Assembly (NCBI RefSeq): GCF_009601505.1
Contig: NZ_WITC01000017.1
Span: 62,001 to 126,000 of the forward strand
Reading direction: 5' to 3'
Source of the DNA: Sinorhizobium terangae
Lineage (GTDB): Bacteria; Pseudomonadota; Alphaproteobacteria; Rhizobiales; Rhizobiaceae
DNA: 64,000 nt
Positions 28,988 to 37,088 of the stretch are shown piece after piece. Under the pieces are notes generated by a model, which was not told the DNA's origin, searched no databases, and saw nothing but the letters and a program-made list of their open reading frames with translations. Numbering within the stretch: position 1 is the stretch's first letter; each line of letters begins with the position of its first letter. A program made the translations under genes and the position numbers.

Positions 28988-30550
28988 TCAAGCAACGGCC
29001 GCCGGATCGAGCGTTACGCGCCAGAGCTCCTTATCCTGGCGATCCATCAGCCGAACGGTCATCTGTTGCGTCCGGCCGTTGATGTCGACGATGCCGAAGA
29101 ATTGCAGGCCGGCAGATGGCGGCAGGTTGCTGTCGATGCCGCCGCCCGACGCCTTGATGAAGCGGACCTCCGGGCCAAAGGTCATGTCGAGTTCCTTCGG
29201 ACCGTAGGTGCCGGAATGCAAGGGGCCGGACACGAACTCCCAGAAGGGCAGGAATTCCTTGAAGGCGGCGCGCGACGGATCGTAGTGATGTGCGGCCGTA
29301 TAGTGGACGTCCGCCGTCAGCCAGACAATGTTCTCGATCGCGTTGTCACGGATGAACCGCAGCAGGTCAGCGAATTCCGTCTCCCTTCCCATCGGCGCGC
29401 CGTTTTGGCCGTTGGAAATCGCGTCCGACCCGCGTCTTGCCGAATAATCGTCCCAGACGACGAGGCCGATCGGCATGTCGCAGGCGATCACCTTCCAGGT
29501 GGCGCGCGAGGCAGCCAGTTCCCGTTTCAGCCAGTCCGCCTGCCGCCAGCCGAAGAGACCGCCGTCGCCCTCCCCCTGGTTGGGGCCGCGATAGGAGCGC
29601 AGATCGACGAAAAAGGCGTCGAGCAATGGGCCGTAAGCAACCTTGCGGAAGATGCGTCCAGGCTGTGTCGGCAAGGTGCGGATCGGCGTCATCTCGTGGA
29701 AGGCACGAGCAGCACGCGACGCGTAGACCGCCACGTCCTTTTCCGGATAGCGCGGATCGTCTCTGAGATCGGTCGAGGCCGACCAGTTGTTCAAGACCTC
29801 GTGGTCGTCCCATTGATAGAAGGTGGGGCAGACGGCATTGAGCCCGCGCACGTGCTCATCGAGCAGATTGTATTTCCACTGGCCGCGATATTCTTCGAGC
29901 GTACGGGCGACGTCACGTTTCTCGGGCGTGACGATCCGGTTCTTCCACATGCCCCCGTCCCGAAGCTTGATCTCGTCCGGGATGGGATTGTCGGCATAGA
30001 TCGTGTCGCCGGAATGGATGAAGAAATCCGGCTCGTGAAGCTGCATGGTCGAATAGGTCTTCATGCCGACCTCGTCGATGCCCCAGCCCTGGCCTGCCGT
30101 GTCGCCGGACCAGACGAAACGCACCGACCGTCGGCGCAACGGCGCCGTGCGGAAACGTCCGACGATCGGCTCGGACACGCGATTGGGGTCATAAAGATCG
30201 GTCGCGGTGAAGCGGTAGAAGATGTCCTGGTCCGGCAGCAGGTTGTCGAGCCGGCCCTTGATCGCGCAGTCGGTCTGCGGCGTCGCGTCGATGTCGGGAA
30301 GCCGGACCGCATTCGAGAAGCTTTCGGTGGTCGAATATTCGACGGCCACCCGCGCTGGCCGGTCGACCCGCGTCCAGACCATGCCCGATTGCGTATCGAC
30401 GTCACCGGACTGCACGCCATGCAGGAATTCCGGCCGCCCATAGCCGCGGGCATAGAAGGGTGTCGCAACACCGGAGGAAGCAACGAGACCGGCGGCGCCG
30501 GCGGAGAAGAGGAAAGAGCGCCTGGTCAGCGTGCTTCGAATGTCAGCCAA
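28988..30550 (-). CDS. phoD: Alkaline phosphatase D, Tat-exported
   Basis: PhoD-type alkaline phosphatase or phosphodiesterase (520 aa), a secreted Ca/Fe enzyme releasing phosphate from organic esters. A twin-arginine signal (TRRSFLFSAGAAGLVA) opens the protein. The N-terminal beta domain is followed by the catalytic domain with VWSGDTAGQGWG, FIHSGDTIYADNP, YQWDDHEVLNNW and WLTADVHYTAAHHY, all metal-binding signatures of PhoD. A candidate Pho box lies upstream at 30625-30664. Confidence 0.95.
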   Translation of the reverse strand: MADIRSTLTRRSFLFSAGAAGLVASSGVATPFYARGYGRPEFLHGVQSGDVDTQSGMVWTRVDRPARVAVEYSTTESFSNAVRLPDIDATPQTDCAIKGRLDNLLPDQDIFYRFTATDLYDPNRVSEPIVGRFRTAPLRRRSVRFVWSGDTAGQGWGIDEVGMKTYSTMQLHEPDFFIHSGDTIYADNPIPDEIKLRDGGMWKNRIVTPEKRDVARTLEEYRGQWKYNLLDEHVRGLNAVCPTFYQWDDHEVLNNWSASTDLRDDPRYPEKDVAVYASRAARAFHEMTPIRTLPTQPGRIFRKVAYGPLLDAFFVDLRSYRGPNQGEGDGGLFGWRQADWLKRELAASRATWKVIACDMPIGLVVWDDYSARRGSDAISNGQNGAPMGRETEFADLLRFIRDNAIENIVWLTADVHYTAAHHYDPSRAAFKEFLPFWEFVSGPLHSGTYGPKELDMTFGPEVRFIKASGGGIDSNLPPSAGLQFFGIVDINGRTQQMTVRLMDRQDKELWRVTLDPAAVA

Positions 30551-30624
30551 ATTCTGCCTCCGGTACCGTTTCGCGAATCATCGGTTTCTCGCGGCGGACC
30601 ATTGGCGAGCCGCATGTCAGCGGC

Positions 30625-30664
30625 TTTACAGCGGGATGAAACTATTTGAACGGTTTGGCGACAG
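30625..30664 (-). promoter_or_regulatory. Candidate PhoB-binding Pho box for phoD
   Basis: On the minus strand, four 7-mers recur with an 11-bp period: CTGTCGC-CAAA-CCGTTCA-AATA-GTTTCAT-CCCG-CTGTAAA. Against the Pho box unit CTGTCAT, the matches are 5/7, 3/7, 5/7 and 5/7, and two of the three spacers are AT-rich as expected. It lies 75-114 bp upstream of the phoD start. The PhoB assignment is inference. The rest of 30551-30842 holds nothing else convincing. Confidence 0.55.
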
Positions 30665-30842
30665 TTCTATGAAAGGGCGGCGGTAAGGCGAACCCCGCCA
30701 ATGGCCGCCTATCACCATAGGGTTGGCGAGGGGCGATGTTCCGTCGTCACGCTGCCGGGTACAGGTGCCGCGGCGGCCTTGCGCCACCGAAGCGACTGGC
30801 AGGGCGCAGATGCGCCGAAAGCCGCCTCACCTCATTCCCGCA

Positions 30843-31064
30843 TCAGTGCGTGAAATCGTAGTGATCCCGGACGTGATGGTTGAAATAGCCGCCGGCGGAG
30901 TCCGCATGCACCAGTTCCTCGTAGATGCTCTCCGGAACATCGAGGTAATGGTAAGGTCTGCGATTGCCGACGAACCAGACGCTGAGCGTCCGATGGCGCG
31001 CGTCGTAATTGACACGTTGGATCGCGGAAGAGTCCAGGATCGCGGACGATTGCAACATTGGCAT
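30843..31064 (-). CDS. KTSC domain-containing protein
   Basis: A 73-aa protein consisting of one KTSC domain: SSAILDSSAIQRVNYDARHRTLSVWF, then RRPYHYLDVPESIYEELVHADSAGGYFNHHVRDHY. KTSC is a small fold found alone or next to lysyl-tRNA-synthetase-like and phage proteins; molecular role unknown. The start at 31064 (MPMLQSS) has GGGA upstream; an ATG at 31112 would add 16 residues. Confidence 0.85.
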   Translation of the reverse strand: MPMLQSSAILDSSAIQRVNYDARHRTLSVWFVGNRRPYHYLDVPESIYEELVHADSAGGYFNHHVRDHYDFTH

Positions 31065-31189
31065 TGGCGTCTTCCCGGTTGATTTCCAGAAGTCGCTGAC
31101 ACCTGACATCATACATCAATGGCCGCGATTTTTAAACGACGCTGCGCCGCCTGGCGCCGGCGTCCCGCGCAAGGCAGCCGCGGGCAATG

Positions 31190-31258
31190 AAGACGCAGCA
31201 CTTTGAATTGCCGCATGAATTGTCCATAACTCGGGTCCCGAATTACGGAATCGTGCAA
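31190..31258. repeat. RIME-like repeat, diverged copy 5
   Basis: AAGACGCAGCACTTTGAATTGCCGCATGAATTGTCC followed by the palindrome around TAACTCGGGTCCCGAATTA. It resembles the second half of copy 2. It fills the spacer between the KTSC gene and the amidase gene, ending about 30 bp upstream of the amidase start. Confidence 0.65.
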
Positions 31259-31290
31259 ATAGCGGCTATCCCATTCACGAGGTCTTCTCC

Positions 31291-32598
31291 TTGGCCCAAT
31301 CGAACACCCCCTCTCGCGACCGGCTCGAAGCCGTTCTCGCCCGCCTGGATGCGCGCCGGGCCAAAGAACGTGTCTTCGTGAAACTCTATTCAGACATCGC
31401 CCGCGCGGAGGCCGACGCCGCCGACCGAAGGCTGAGCGATGGAAAGAGCCTCGGCCCGCTCGACGGCCGGATCGTCTCGATCAAGGACCTCTTCGACGTC
31501 GTCGGCGAGCCGACGCTTGCCGGCTCGGTCATTCGCCGGGCGGCAGAACCGGCTGCGGCGGACGCGGCGGTCGTCCAGCGGCTGCGCGCCGCCGGTGCCG
31601 TCATCATCGGCAAGACGCACATGACCGAATTCGCGTTTACCGCCGTTGGCCTCAATCCGCACTATCCGGTACCCGGCAATGCGATCGACGCGCGCCTCGT
31701 ACCCGGCGGCTCATCGTCCGGCGCGGCCGTCTCTGTGGCGGAAGGCACAAGCGAGATCGCCATCGGCTCGGACACCGGCGGCTCGGTGCGCATTCCGGCG
31801 GCGTTGAACGGCCTCGTCGGCTTCAAGCCGACCGCAAGGCGTGTACCCCTCGGCGGCGCATTCCCCCTATCGCCAAGCCTCGATTCGATCGGCCCCCTCG
31901 CACGCACGGTCGCCGACTGCGCGCTTGCCGATGCTATCATGGCGGGCGATACGCCAGGACCGTTGACGCCGCTGGCCCTCGACGGATTGACGCTCGGGCT
32001 TCCGAAAGGCCTGCTCCTCGACGACCTCGCGCCGGAGATCGCCAGGGCCTTCGAGGCGAGCCTGCAAACGCTCTCCCGCGCCGGCGCAAAAATCGCCGAA
32101 TGCAGCATCGACGATCTGCTCCTCCGCTTTGCCGAGGCAACGCAGATCGGCTCGATCGCCGCCATCGAAGGCAGCCGCATACATCGCGACTGGCTTGACG
32201 ACGGGGACGCACCCGTCGATACCCGGGTAACATCCACGCTGCGCCGGCGCCTGACCGTACCCGATGCCACACTGGAAAAGCTGCTGCAGACGCGACAGGT
32301 CCTCATTCGCGCCATGCACGAGCGGCTGGCGCCCTACGACCTCATCGTCCTTCCGACCACGCCGATCCCCGCCGTCCGCATTGTCTCTGTGGAACACGAC
32401 CAACAGGAGTATCGTCGCGTCGAAGACCTGCTCCTGCGCAACACGCAGGTCGCCAATCAATTCGACCTGACGGCTGTCACGCTGCCGATGGCAGGCACAA
32501 GCCTACCGGCGGGTTTGATGCTGGTCGGACGAAGCGGGACGGACCGGACGCTGCTGGCCGCAGCGGCGTCCGTCGAAAGGTTGCTGCAAGCCGGCTGA
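31291..32598 (+). CDS. Amidase (amidase signature family)
   Basis: A 435-aa amidase-signature enzyme. The Ser-cisSer-Lys triad is visible: Lys65 in SIKDLFDV, the cis-Ser in GGSSSGAAVSVA (near 141-143) and nucleophile Ser165 in GSDTGGSVRIPAA. Members include GatA, indoleacetamide hydrolase and aryl or aliphatic amidases; with no gatB/gatC neighbour and this length, GatA is unlikely. Substrate unknown. It starts with TTG at 31291, preceded by GAGG. It converges on a 53-aa minus-strand ORF. Confidence 0.9.
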   Translation: MAQSNTPSRDRLEAVLARLDARRAKERVFVKLYSDIARAEADAADRRLSDGKSLGPLDGRIVSIKDLFDVVGEPTLAGSVIRRAAEPAAADAAVVQRLRAAGAVIIGKTHMTEFAFTAVGLNPHYPVPGNAIDARLVPGGSSSGAAVSVAEGTSEIAIGSDTGGSVRIPAALNGLVGFKPTARRVPLGGAFPLSPSLDSIGPLARTVADCALADAIMAGDTPGPLTPLALDGLTLGLPKGLLLDDLAPEIARAFEASLQTLSRAGAKIAECSIDDLLLRFAEATQIGSIAAIEGSRIHRDWLDDGDAPVDTRVTSTLRRRLTVPDATLEKLLQTRQVLIRAMHERLAPYDLIVLPTTPIPAVRIVSVEHDQQEYRRVEDLLLRNTQVANQFDLTAVTLPMAGTSLPAGLMLVGRSGTDRTLLAAAASVERLLQAG

Positions 32599-32615
32599 AT
32601 GATGCGGCATAAGCT

Positions 32616-32777
32616 TCAATGCACCGCCTCGGACGCCCAATCCTCGTCAAGGATCCGAAATGCATCTTCGAGCGCGGCAACCAGAATGTCCGTGAGTTCG
32701 TCGCCGCGATTGTTGGCGAGAAGCAGGGCCAGAGCGGCATCCTGCGGGTCGCTGTAGTGCTGAACATCAATTGACAT
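32616..32777 (-). CDS. Small acidic protein of unknown function, 53 aa
   Basis: A short ORF with an ATG at 32775-32777 and a good GAGGA ribosome site. It is strongly acidic (MSIDVQHYSDPQDAALALL, then GDELTDILVAALEDAFRILDEDW) and predicted helical throughout. I do not recognise a family. It ends 17 bp from the convergent amidase stop. Ribosome site and composition favour a real gene, but the size keeps confidence modest. Confidence 0.55.
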   Translation of the reverse strand: MSIDVQHYSDPQDAALALLLANNRGDELTDILVAALEDAFRILDEDWASEAVH

Positions 32778-32957
32778 CTCATCGTCCTCTTTCGCCGCGT
32801 CACATTCCGGCAGTTGAGACGGTGATAGGAAGGCCGACTTGTGCGGGGCTTGAGGAGTGGTGCAAATCACCGCCCGCTGCAGCGCCGCCTGTCTTACACG
32901 ACAGCAACGTCGTGCTGCCTCGTCGGCTGCGGTACGGCAACGCTTCTCCTCAAGCCT

Positions 32958-33064
32958 CATTCCTGCTTGTCACAGGAATCCAGCCAGCTCAAGTCCTTGG
33001 GCTGAATGACTCTTCTGCGCCGCGGACGCGGCGCTGCTGGATACCTGTGACAAGCACAGGGATG
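32958..33064. repeat. 107-bp long inverted repeat
   Basis: Left arm CATTCCTGCTTGTCACAGG... (32958-32984) and right arm (33036-33064) are near-perfect reverse complements with a 2-nt indel and two mismatches. A second stem (GCGCCGCGGACGCGGCGC, 33018-33035) lies inside. This GTGACAAGCACAGG-type palindrome is a common form of dispersed rhizobial repeat. It is the main content of the 473-bp gap 32778-33250. Confidence 0.8.
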
Positions 33065-33115
33065 ACGGCAGAAATACATTCGTCAAACCCGTAGCGCTAT
33101 CGTCGTGTACTGTAA

Positions 33116-33162
33116 TCAGGCGCGCAAAGGATGCTGTAGCGCTTTGGATTGCTACATGTTCC
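33116..33162. repeat. RIME-like repeat, partial copy 6
   Basis: AATCAGGCGCGCAAAGGATGCTGTAGCGCTTTGGATTGCTACATGTT carries the linker motif AAAGGA(C/T)GCTGTA shared by all copies; the stems are eroded. It lies about 90 bp upstream of the unrecognised gene at 33251. Confidence 0.6.
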
Positions 33163-33250
33163 GGCTGCGCCCCGCTGTGGGTACGCTTTTTGCTCGCCCT
33201 TGCATTGCAGGCACGATAGAGGATCACGGAACTCGACGGCGGATGTGAGG

Positions 33251-33760
33251 ATGGCGAAGAAGAAAACCGACAATACACATTATCTGCAGCGGCTGACATC
33301 CGAGTTCCCCGATGTCCATGGCGCTTTTCTTTCCGGCAGGATCCCGTCCTTGCGCAAGGCCCTCGTGATCGCCGGCATAAAGCCGGAGCGCACCCGGCTT
33401 GATAAGCTCAAGAATTCCTGGGGGAAGGCGACCGACGCCGAGCGTGATGCCTTTTTGAACTGGCTCGCGGCCAAAGGCGCGCTGTCAACAACGGCTGCTG
33501 CGCATTCCCCCGCCCCATCGCCCTCTGCGGCTGCCGTGGAGGCTCCGATCGCAAGCGGCCGCTATCTGCTGCCCTCCGCGATCACGGAGATCAAAGCGAT
33601 CATGGCCCAACGCCGGCTGAAGCCGGGCGACGTCATGCAGGAAATCGGGTTCGCCCCCGACGACCGTTCCCTCGCCCATGCGCTTGCCCGCGGCGCAAGC
33701 ATGAGATTGGCGGTGATCGCCGCGTTGGAGGCATGGCTGCGCACGAACGCGCGGGGATGA
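33251..33760 (+). CDS. Unrecognised two-domain helical protein, possibly DNA-binding
   Basis: A 169-aa protein I cannot place. Two compact helical domains flank an Ala/Pro-rich linker (about 80-100). The N-domain (MAKKKTDNTHYLQRLTSEF, then SLRKALVIAGIKPERTRLDKLKNSW) is basic. The C-domain (ITEIKAIMAQRRLKPGDVMQEI, then SLAHALARGASMRLAVIAALEAWL) has spacing like a lambda-repressor-type helix-turn-helix. The ATG follows GTGAGG. The DUF429 gene begins 10 bp later, so they form a pair. DNA binding is inference from helix spacing only. Confidence 0.7.
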   Translation: MAKKKTDNTHYLQRLTSEFPDVHGAFLSGRIPSLRKALVIAGIKPERTRLDKLKNSWGKATDAERDAFLNWLAAKGALSTTAAAHSPAPSPSAAAVEAPIASGRYLLPSAITEIKAIMAQRRLKPGDVMQEIGFAPDDRSLAHALARGASMRLAVIAALEAWLRTNARG

Positions 33761-33770
33761 GCCTACAGGT

Positions 33771-34598
33771 GTGATTTCGGCACGAGCAGCGCTTGCCATG
33801 GGAGTTGCAACATTGAAGGAAACCCGCTCCGACAAACTGCTCGGCATCGACGTCGGATACTCGCTGTCGCGGCCGACCACGGGCTTTGCGTGGTGTGTCG
33901 ACGGAAACTTCGGCTGCGCACGGACGCACAGTGACTGGGACCGCCGACAGCGCCACATTCCGGCGTCGACGACATTCTCGGTTATCGCCATCGACGGCCC
34001 CTTGATGCCGCCCGACGCGCCCGATGACCTCGGTCGTTTCTGCGAACGCCTATTTATCCGCGGGGCATTCCAAACGCGCTGCAAGCCGGGACTCAGCCAC
34101 CACGGCCATGGTCTCGCCCTGAGAAAAGCCGCGGCCGAGACGGCAGCGCAGGTCAGGCACCTTGCGGCCGCACCGATGATCGCCAAGTCCGTCATCCCCG
34201 GAGCCGCAATCATCGAAGCTTTCCCCAACGCCTTTCTCGGCGTCCTTCTTGAGAATGAGCGTTTTACCATGTCGAAGGCGGCGAAGCGCAGGAAGTTCGA
34301 CTGGCTGTACGACCATGCGGTTGAAAGCCGCGTCTTCGACAGACTTCTTCGCGCCATCGGCTGGAACAATGAGACGTTGCTTCAGAAGGTCACAACCGAA
34401 CGAGACCATGAAAAAAGGGCAGCGTGGATCTGCCTACTGACAGCGGCAACCGCCGCCGCAGGCAAGTCCGAAATCGTTGGGGACGACGCCGGAGGTTGGC
34501 TCTGGCTACCGCCGGCGGAGCTTTGGGCGGAGTGGGCGAGACAGGCTTTGGCGGAGAACAGGGCAGCCCTGTCGGCGAGTGGCGCAACGGGCAGCTAG
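33771..34598 (+). CDS. DUF429 domain protein, predicted RNase H-fold nuclease
   Basis: 275 aa from a GTG at 33771, or 266 from an ATG at 33798. The DUF429 signature is clear: LLGIDVGYSLSRPTTGFAW at the first strand (an Asp typical of RNase H-like active sites), VIAIDGPLMPPDAP at the second acidic site, then IIEAFPNAFLGVLL. The family is predicted to be nuclease-like, mostly uncharacterised. It is coupled to the unrecognised gene upstream and ends 28 bp before the 3' end of a minus-strand tRNA-Ser. Confidence 0.82.
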   Translation: MISARAALAMGVATLKETRSDKLLGIDVGYSLSRPTTGFAWCVDGNFGCARTHSDWDRRQRHIPASTTFSVIAIDGPLMPPDAPDDLGRFCERLFIRGAFQTRCKPGLSHHGHGLALRKAAAETAAQVRHLAAAPMIAKSVIPGAAIIEAFPNAFLGVLLENERFTMSKAAKRRKFDWLYDHAVESRVFDRLLRAIGWNNETLLQKVTTERDHEKRAAWICLLTAATAAAGKSEIVGDDAGGWLWLPPAELWAEWARQALAENRAALSASGATGS

Positions 34599-34626
34599 GC
34601 GTTGGTTTAGCCATCGCGTCGTTTAC

Positions 34627-34716
34627 TGGCGGAGAGGGGGGGATTCGAACCCCCGATGGGCTTGCACCCATGCCGCATTTCGAGTGCGGTGCATTCAACC
34701 ACTCTGCCACCTCTCC
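34627..34716 (-). tRNA. tRNA-Ser (anticodon CGA)
   Basis: A 90-nt class II tRNA on the minus strand with a long variable arm. Acceptor GGAGAGG pairs with CCTCTCC, the anticodon loop is CTCGAAA (CGA, reading UCG), the T-loop is GGTTCGAATCC, and CCA is encoded (34627-34629). No duplication of its 3' end was seen in the neighbouring 3 kb. Confidence 0.97.
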
Positions 34717-34822
34717 GCAGGTCTGGTTGGCGCTTAGTCGGCGCGGTCGGGTTCATAGCGGCAGATTTGCGCCCTGGCAAGGGGCCGTGAAAAGAATATC
34801 TTGCCCAACCGCGGCTTTCGCC

Positions 34823-34851
34823 TTGACAGGGAGGAGCGATTCCCGTAATCC
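34823..34851 (+). promoter_or_regulatory. Possible sigma70-type promoter for rplU-rpmA
   Basis: TTGACA (34823-34828), a 17-bp spacer, then TAATCC (34846-34851), about 170 bp upstream of rplU. The -35 is ideal and the -10 moderate. The rest of the 303-bp gap 34719-35021 shows only the rplU ribosome site (AAGGA at about 35010). Confidence 0.4.
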
Positions 34852-35021
34852 GCGCAATGAAGTGGTGTGGTCTGACCGCACCGCGAAGGGTAAAAGTTTG
34901 TGCCCATCCACTGGTGGAGGTCAAGGGTTTTCCGAGACGCTTCGCTCAATGTAACGACTGATAAAAAGACGGCCTTGCCTTTTTAAGGTAAAGAGCCGGA
35001 CCGAACATGAAAGGATAAAAT

Positions 35022-35396
35022 ATGTTCGCAGTCATCAAGACCGGCGGTAAGCAGTACCGCGTGGCAGCCAATGACGTCATCACCATCGAAAAGCTGGAAG
35101 GCGTTCAAGGCGACAAGATTGAATTCACCGAGATCCTGATGGTCGGCGCCGGCGCCGATGCCGCCATCGGTGCTCCGTTTGTCGAAGGTGCCGTTGTCAG
35201 CGCCGAAGTTGTGGAACAGGGCCGCGCCAAGAAGGTCATAGCCTTCAAGAAGCGCCGCCGCCAGAACTCCAAGCGTTCGCGCGGCCATCGCCAGCATCAG
35301 ACGACCGTCCGCATCCTGGACATCGCTGCTGCCGGCGGCAAGGCGAAGAAGGTTTCGAAGAAGACCGAAGCCGCCGCTGAAGAAGCTGCAAACTGA
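35022..35396 (+). CDS. rplU: 50S ribosomal protein L21
   Basis: L21 (124 aa) of the large subunit. It begins [20 protein letters not shown]; the conserved [21 protein letters not shown] and TTVRILDI follow, then an Ala/Lys-rich tail of about 20 residues ([16 protein letters not shown]) that rhizobial L21 often has. AAGGA precedes the ATG. rpmA follows by 33 bp. Confidence 0.98.
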   Translation: MFAVIKTGGKQYRVAANDVITIEKLEGVQGDKIEFTEILMVGAGADAAIGAPFVEGAVVSAEVVEQGRAKKVIAFKKRRRQNSKRSRGHRQHQTTVRILDIAAAGGKAKKVSKKTEAAAEEAAN

Positions 35397-35429
35397 GTTC
35401 CGGGATCGAAGCTTTAAAGGAGAACACCA

Positions 35430-35699
35430 ATGGCACACAAAAAAGCTGGCGGTTCGTCGCGCAACGGTCGCGATTCTGAGTCCAAGCGCCTTGGCGTGAA
35501 GAAGTTCGGCGGCGAAGCCGTTATCGCGGGCAACATCATCGTGCGCCAGCGCGGCACGAAGTGGCATGCGGGCGCCAATGTCGGCCTCGGCAAGGACCAT
35601 ACGATTTTTGCGCTTACGGCAGGCAACGTGGACTTCCGTACGAAGGCCAATGGCCGAGTCTACGTGTCTGTAATGCCGAAAGCGGAAGCAGCGGAATAA
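35430..35699 (+). CDS. rpmA: 50S ribosomal protein L27
   Basis: L27 (89 aa), whose N-terminus reaches the peptidyl-transferase centre. [20 protein letters not shown] and [21 protein letters not shown] are invariant signatures. AAAGGAG precedes the ATG. A terminator hairpin follows at 35775-35810. Confidence 0.99.
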
Positions 35700-35774
35700 G
35701 CCGGTAGCGCTCTAAAACAGCCGGCGTCTCATCGACCCGGCTGAAGCACCTGCAAGGTTCAAAAGCCAGACTTC

Positions 35775-35810
35775 AAAAGGGGAGATGGGACGGTACCCAA
35801 CTCCCCTTTT
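35775..35810 (+). terminator. Rho-independent terminator after rplU-rpmA
   Basis: AAAAGGGGAG (35775-35784) pairs perfectly with CTCCCCTTTT (35801-35810), the descending arm ending in TTTT. It lies 75 bp past the rpmA stop and 21 bp before the next start codon. Confidence 0.8.
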
Positions 35811-35831
35811 CGCATGTCTGGAGGAAGAACC

Positions 35832-36464
35832 ATGCAAACCGAGCTCTTGAGGGAAGACCAATCCCGGTCTCCCGAACAAAGGCTGAGGCCTCAGCGGTCA
35901 AGGACCGATTGCCCGATATTGTTATCGCCCCGGCTCGTTTTGCGCGCGCCCCACGAAGACGATATCGACGCCCTTGCCCATCTTGCCAACAACGCCAATA
36001 TCGCCACCATGGTCTCGCGCATGCCGCACCCCTACACCACGGCGGATGCGGCCGATTTCGTGCGACGCGCAAAAGCCGGCACGATTGGCAAGTGCGTCTA
36101 CGCGATCACCAAGGCGGACAATGGCGCATTCCTGGGTTGCTGCGGCATCGAGCCGCATCCCGACGGCAAGACGGCCGAACTCGGCTATTGGCTGGGCGAG
36201 CCCTACTGGAACCAGGGCTACGCCACGGAAGCCGCGCAAGCGCTGACCGACATGGCCTTCCGCACCCGCGACATCGACCAGATCGATGCGCGCTGCCGGG
36301 TCATGAACATCGCTTCGCGCCGGGTCATCCAGAAGTGCGGTTTCCAGTTCCAGGGCTCCGGCATGGTCGAAAGCCTGGCGCTCGGCGGCATGATGTCGGT
36401 CGAATGGTACCGGCTCGACCGCAAGACCTGGGTTTCGCTGAGAAGCTGGGGAGGCATGCGATGA
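35832..36464 (+). CDS. GNAT family N-acetyltransferase, RimJ/RimL-like
   Basis: 210 aa. After about 30 variable residues the Acetyltransf_3 fold runs from LLSPRLVLRAPHEDDIDALAHLA through ELGYWLGEPYWNQGYATEAAQAL (CoA motif) to RCRVMNIASRRVIQKCGF. RimJ/RimL relatives acetylate ribosomal-protein N-termini; position right after rplU-rpmA makes a ribosomal target plausible but unproven. The ATG at 35832 follows GGAGGAAGAA. Its stop overlaps the next gene by 4 nt. Confidence 0.9.
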   Translation: MQTELLREDQSRSPEQRLRPQRSRTDCPILLSPRLVLRAPHEDDIDALAHLANNANIATMVSRMPHPYTTADAADFVRRAKAGTIGKCVYAITKADNGAFLGCCGIEPHPDGKTAELGYWLGEPYWNQGYATEAAQALTDMAFRTRDIDQIDARCRVMNIASRRVIQKCGFQFQGSGMVESLALGGMMSVEWYRLDRKTWVSLRSWGGMR

Positions 36465-37045
36465 ACGCGCTCGTTCCCGAACGGTCGCGGGTTATCGTCC
36501 GTCCCGATCCCGGCCCCTCACCGATCATCGAAACCGAGCGGCTCAGGCTCAGGCCGCATCGGCTTGCCGATGCGGAGGCGATCGCCCAGTCGCTCGGCGA
36601 TTTCCAGGTCGCGCGCATGCTGGCGCGCGTCCCGGCGCCCTATGATCATCAGGATGCGCTCGACTGGCTGAACCGCCAAGCGGCCAACGTCCTGCCCGAC
36701 TGGACGCTCGCCGTCACCACCGGCGACGACGTCCATATCGGCTGCGTCGGCATTGAGCTCCGCCATGGTCAGTGGCATGTTGGCTACTGGCTGAACCGGT
36801 TCTACTGGGGCAAGGGGCTGGCGAGCGAGGCGGTTCATGCCGCAGTCGAGCGCTTCTTCCGGCGCATGCCGGAGACGGTGCTCCATTCGGGCGTCTTTGC
36901 CGACAATCCGGGCTCGCTCCGGGTCCAGGAAAAGCTCGGCTTCAAGATCACCGGCTGCAGCCAGATCTACGCCCTCGCCCGCAACGCCATGGTCGCGCAT
37001 ATCGAGACGCGGCTGACGGCGGCGGACCTGCGTCGGCCGAACTAA
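36461..37045 (+). CDS. Second GNAT family N-acetyltransferase, RimJ/RimL-like
   Basis: 194 aa, a paralog-like neighbour of the preceding gene: IIETERLRLRPHRLADAEAIAQSL, HVGYWLNRFYWGKGLASEAVHAAV and SGVFADNPGSLRVQEKLGFKITGC. The two share fold and order but are clearly diverged, so the duplication is old. Its ATG overlaps the stop of the first gene (ATGA), so they are translationally coupled. A strong bidirectional terminator follows. Confidence 0.9.
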   Translation: MNALVPERSRVIVRPDPGPSPIIETERLRLRPHRLADAEAIAQSLGDFQVARMLARVPAPYDHQDALDWLNRQAANVLPDWTLAVTTGDDVHIGCVGIELRHGQWHVGYWLNRFYWGKGLASEAVHAAVERFFRRMPETVLHSGVFADNPGSLRVQEKLGFKITGCSQIYALARNAMVAHIETRLTAADLRRPN

Positions 37046-37049
37046 AAAG

Positions 37050-37085
37050 AAACCCGCGAAGGTGAGCCTTCGCGGGTTGTTTTTC
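37050..37085. terminator. Bidirectional Rho-independent terminator
   Basis: AACCCGCGAAGG-TGAG-CCTTCGCGGGTT followed by GTTTTT on plus. Read on minus the same stem is followed by TCTTTTT. It lies between the convergent GNAT and EEP-family genes and can end both transcripts. Confidence 0.92.
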
Positions 37086-37088
37086 CGC

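Noticed and set aside
32771-33094. Plus-strand ORF of about 107 codons through the inverted-repeat region
   Set aside because: It translates the inverted repeat itself, has no motif and no ribosome site.
31000-34716. Genomic island integrated at tRNA-Ser
   Set aside because: No integrase, no duplicated tRNA 3' end and no obvious mobility gene were seen. The region is only noted as a possible small islet.
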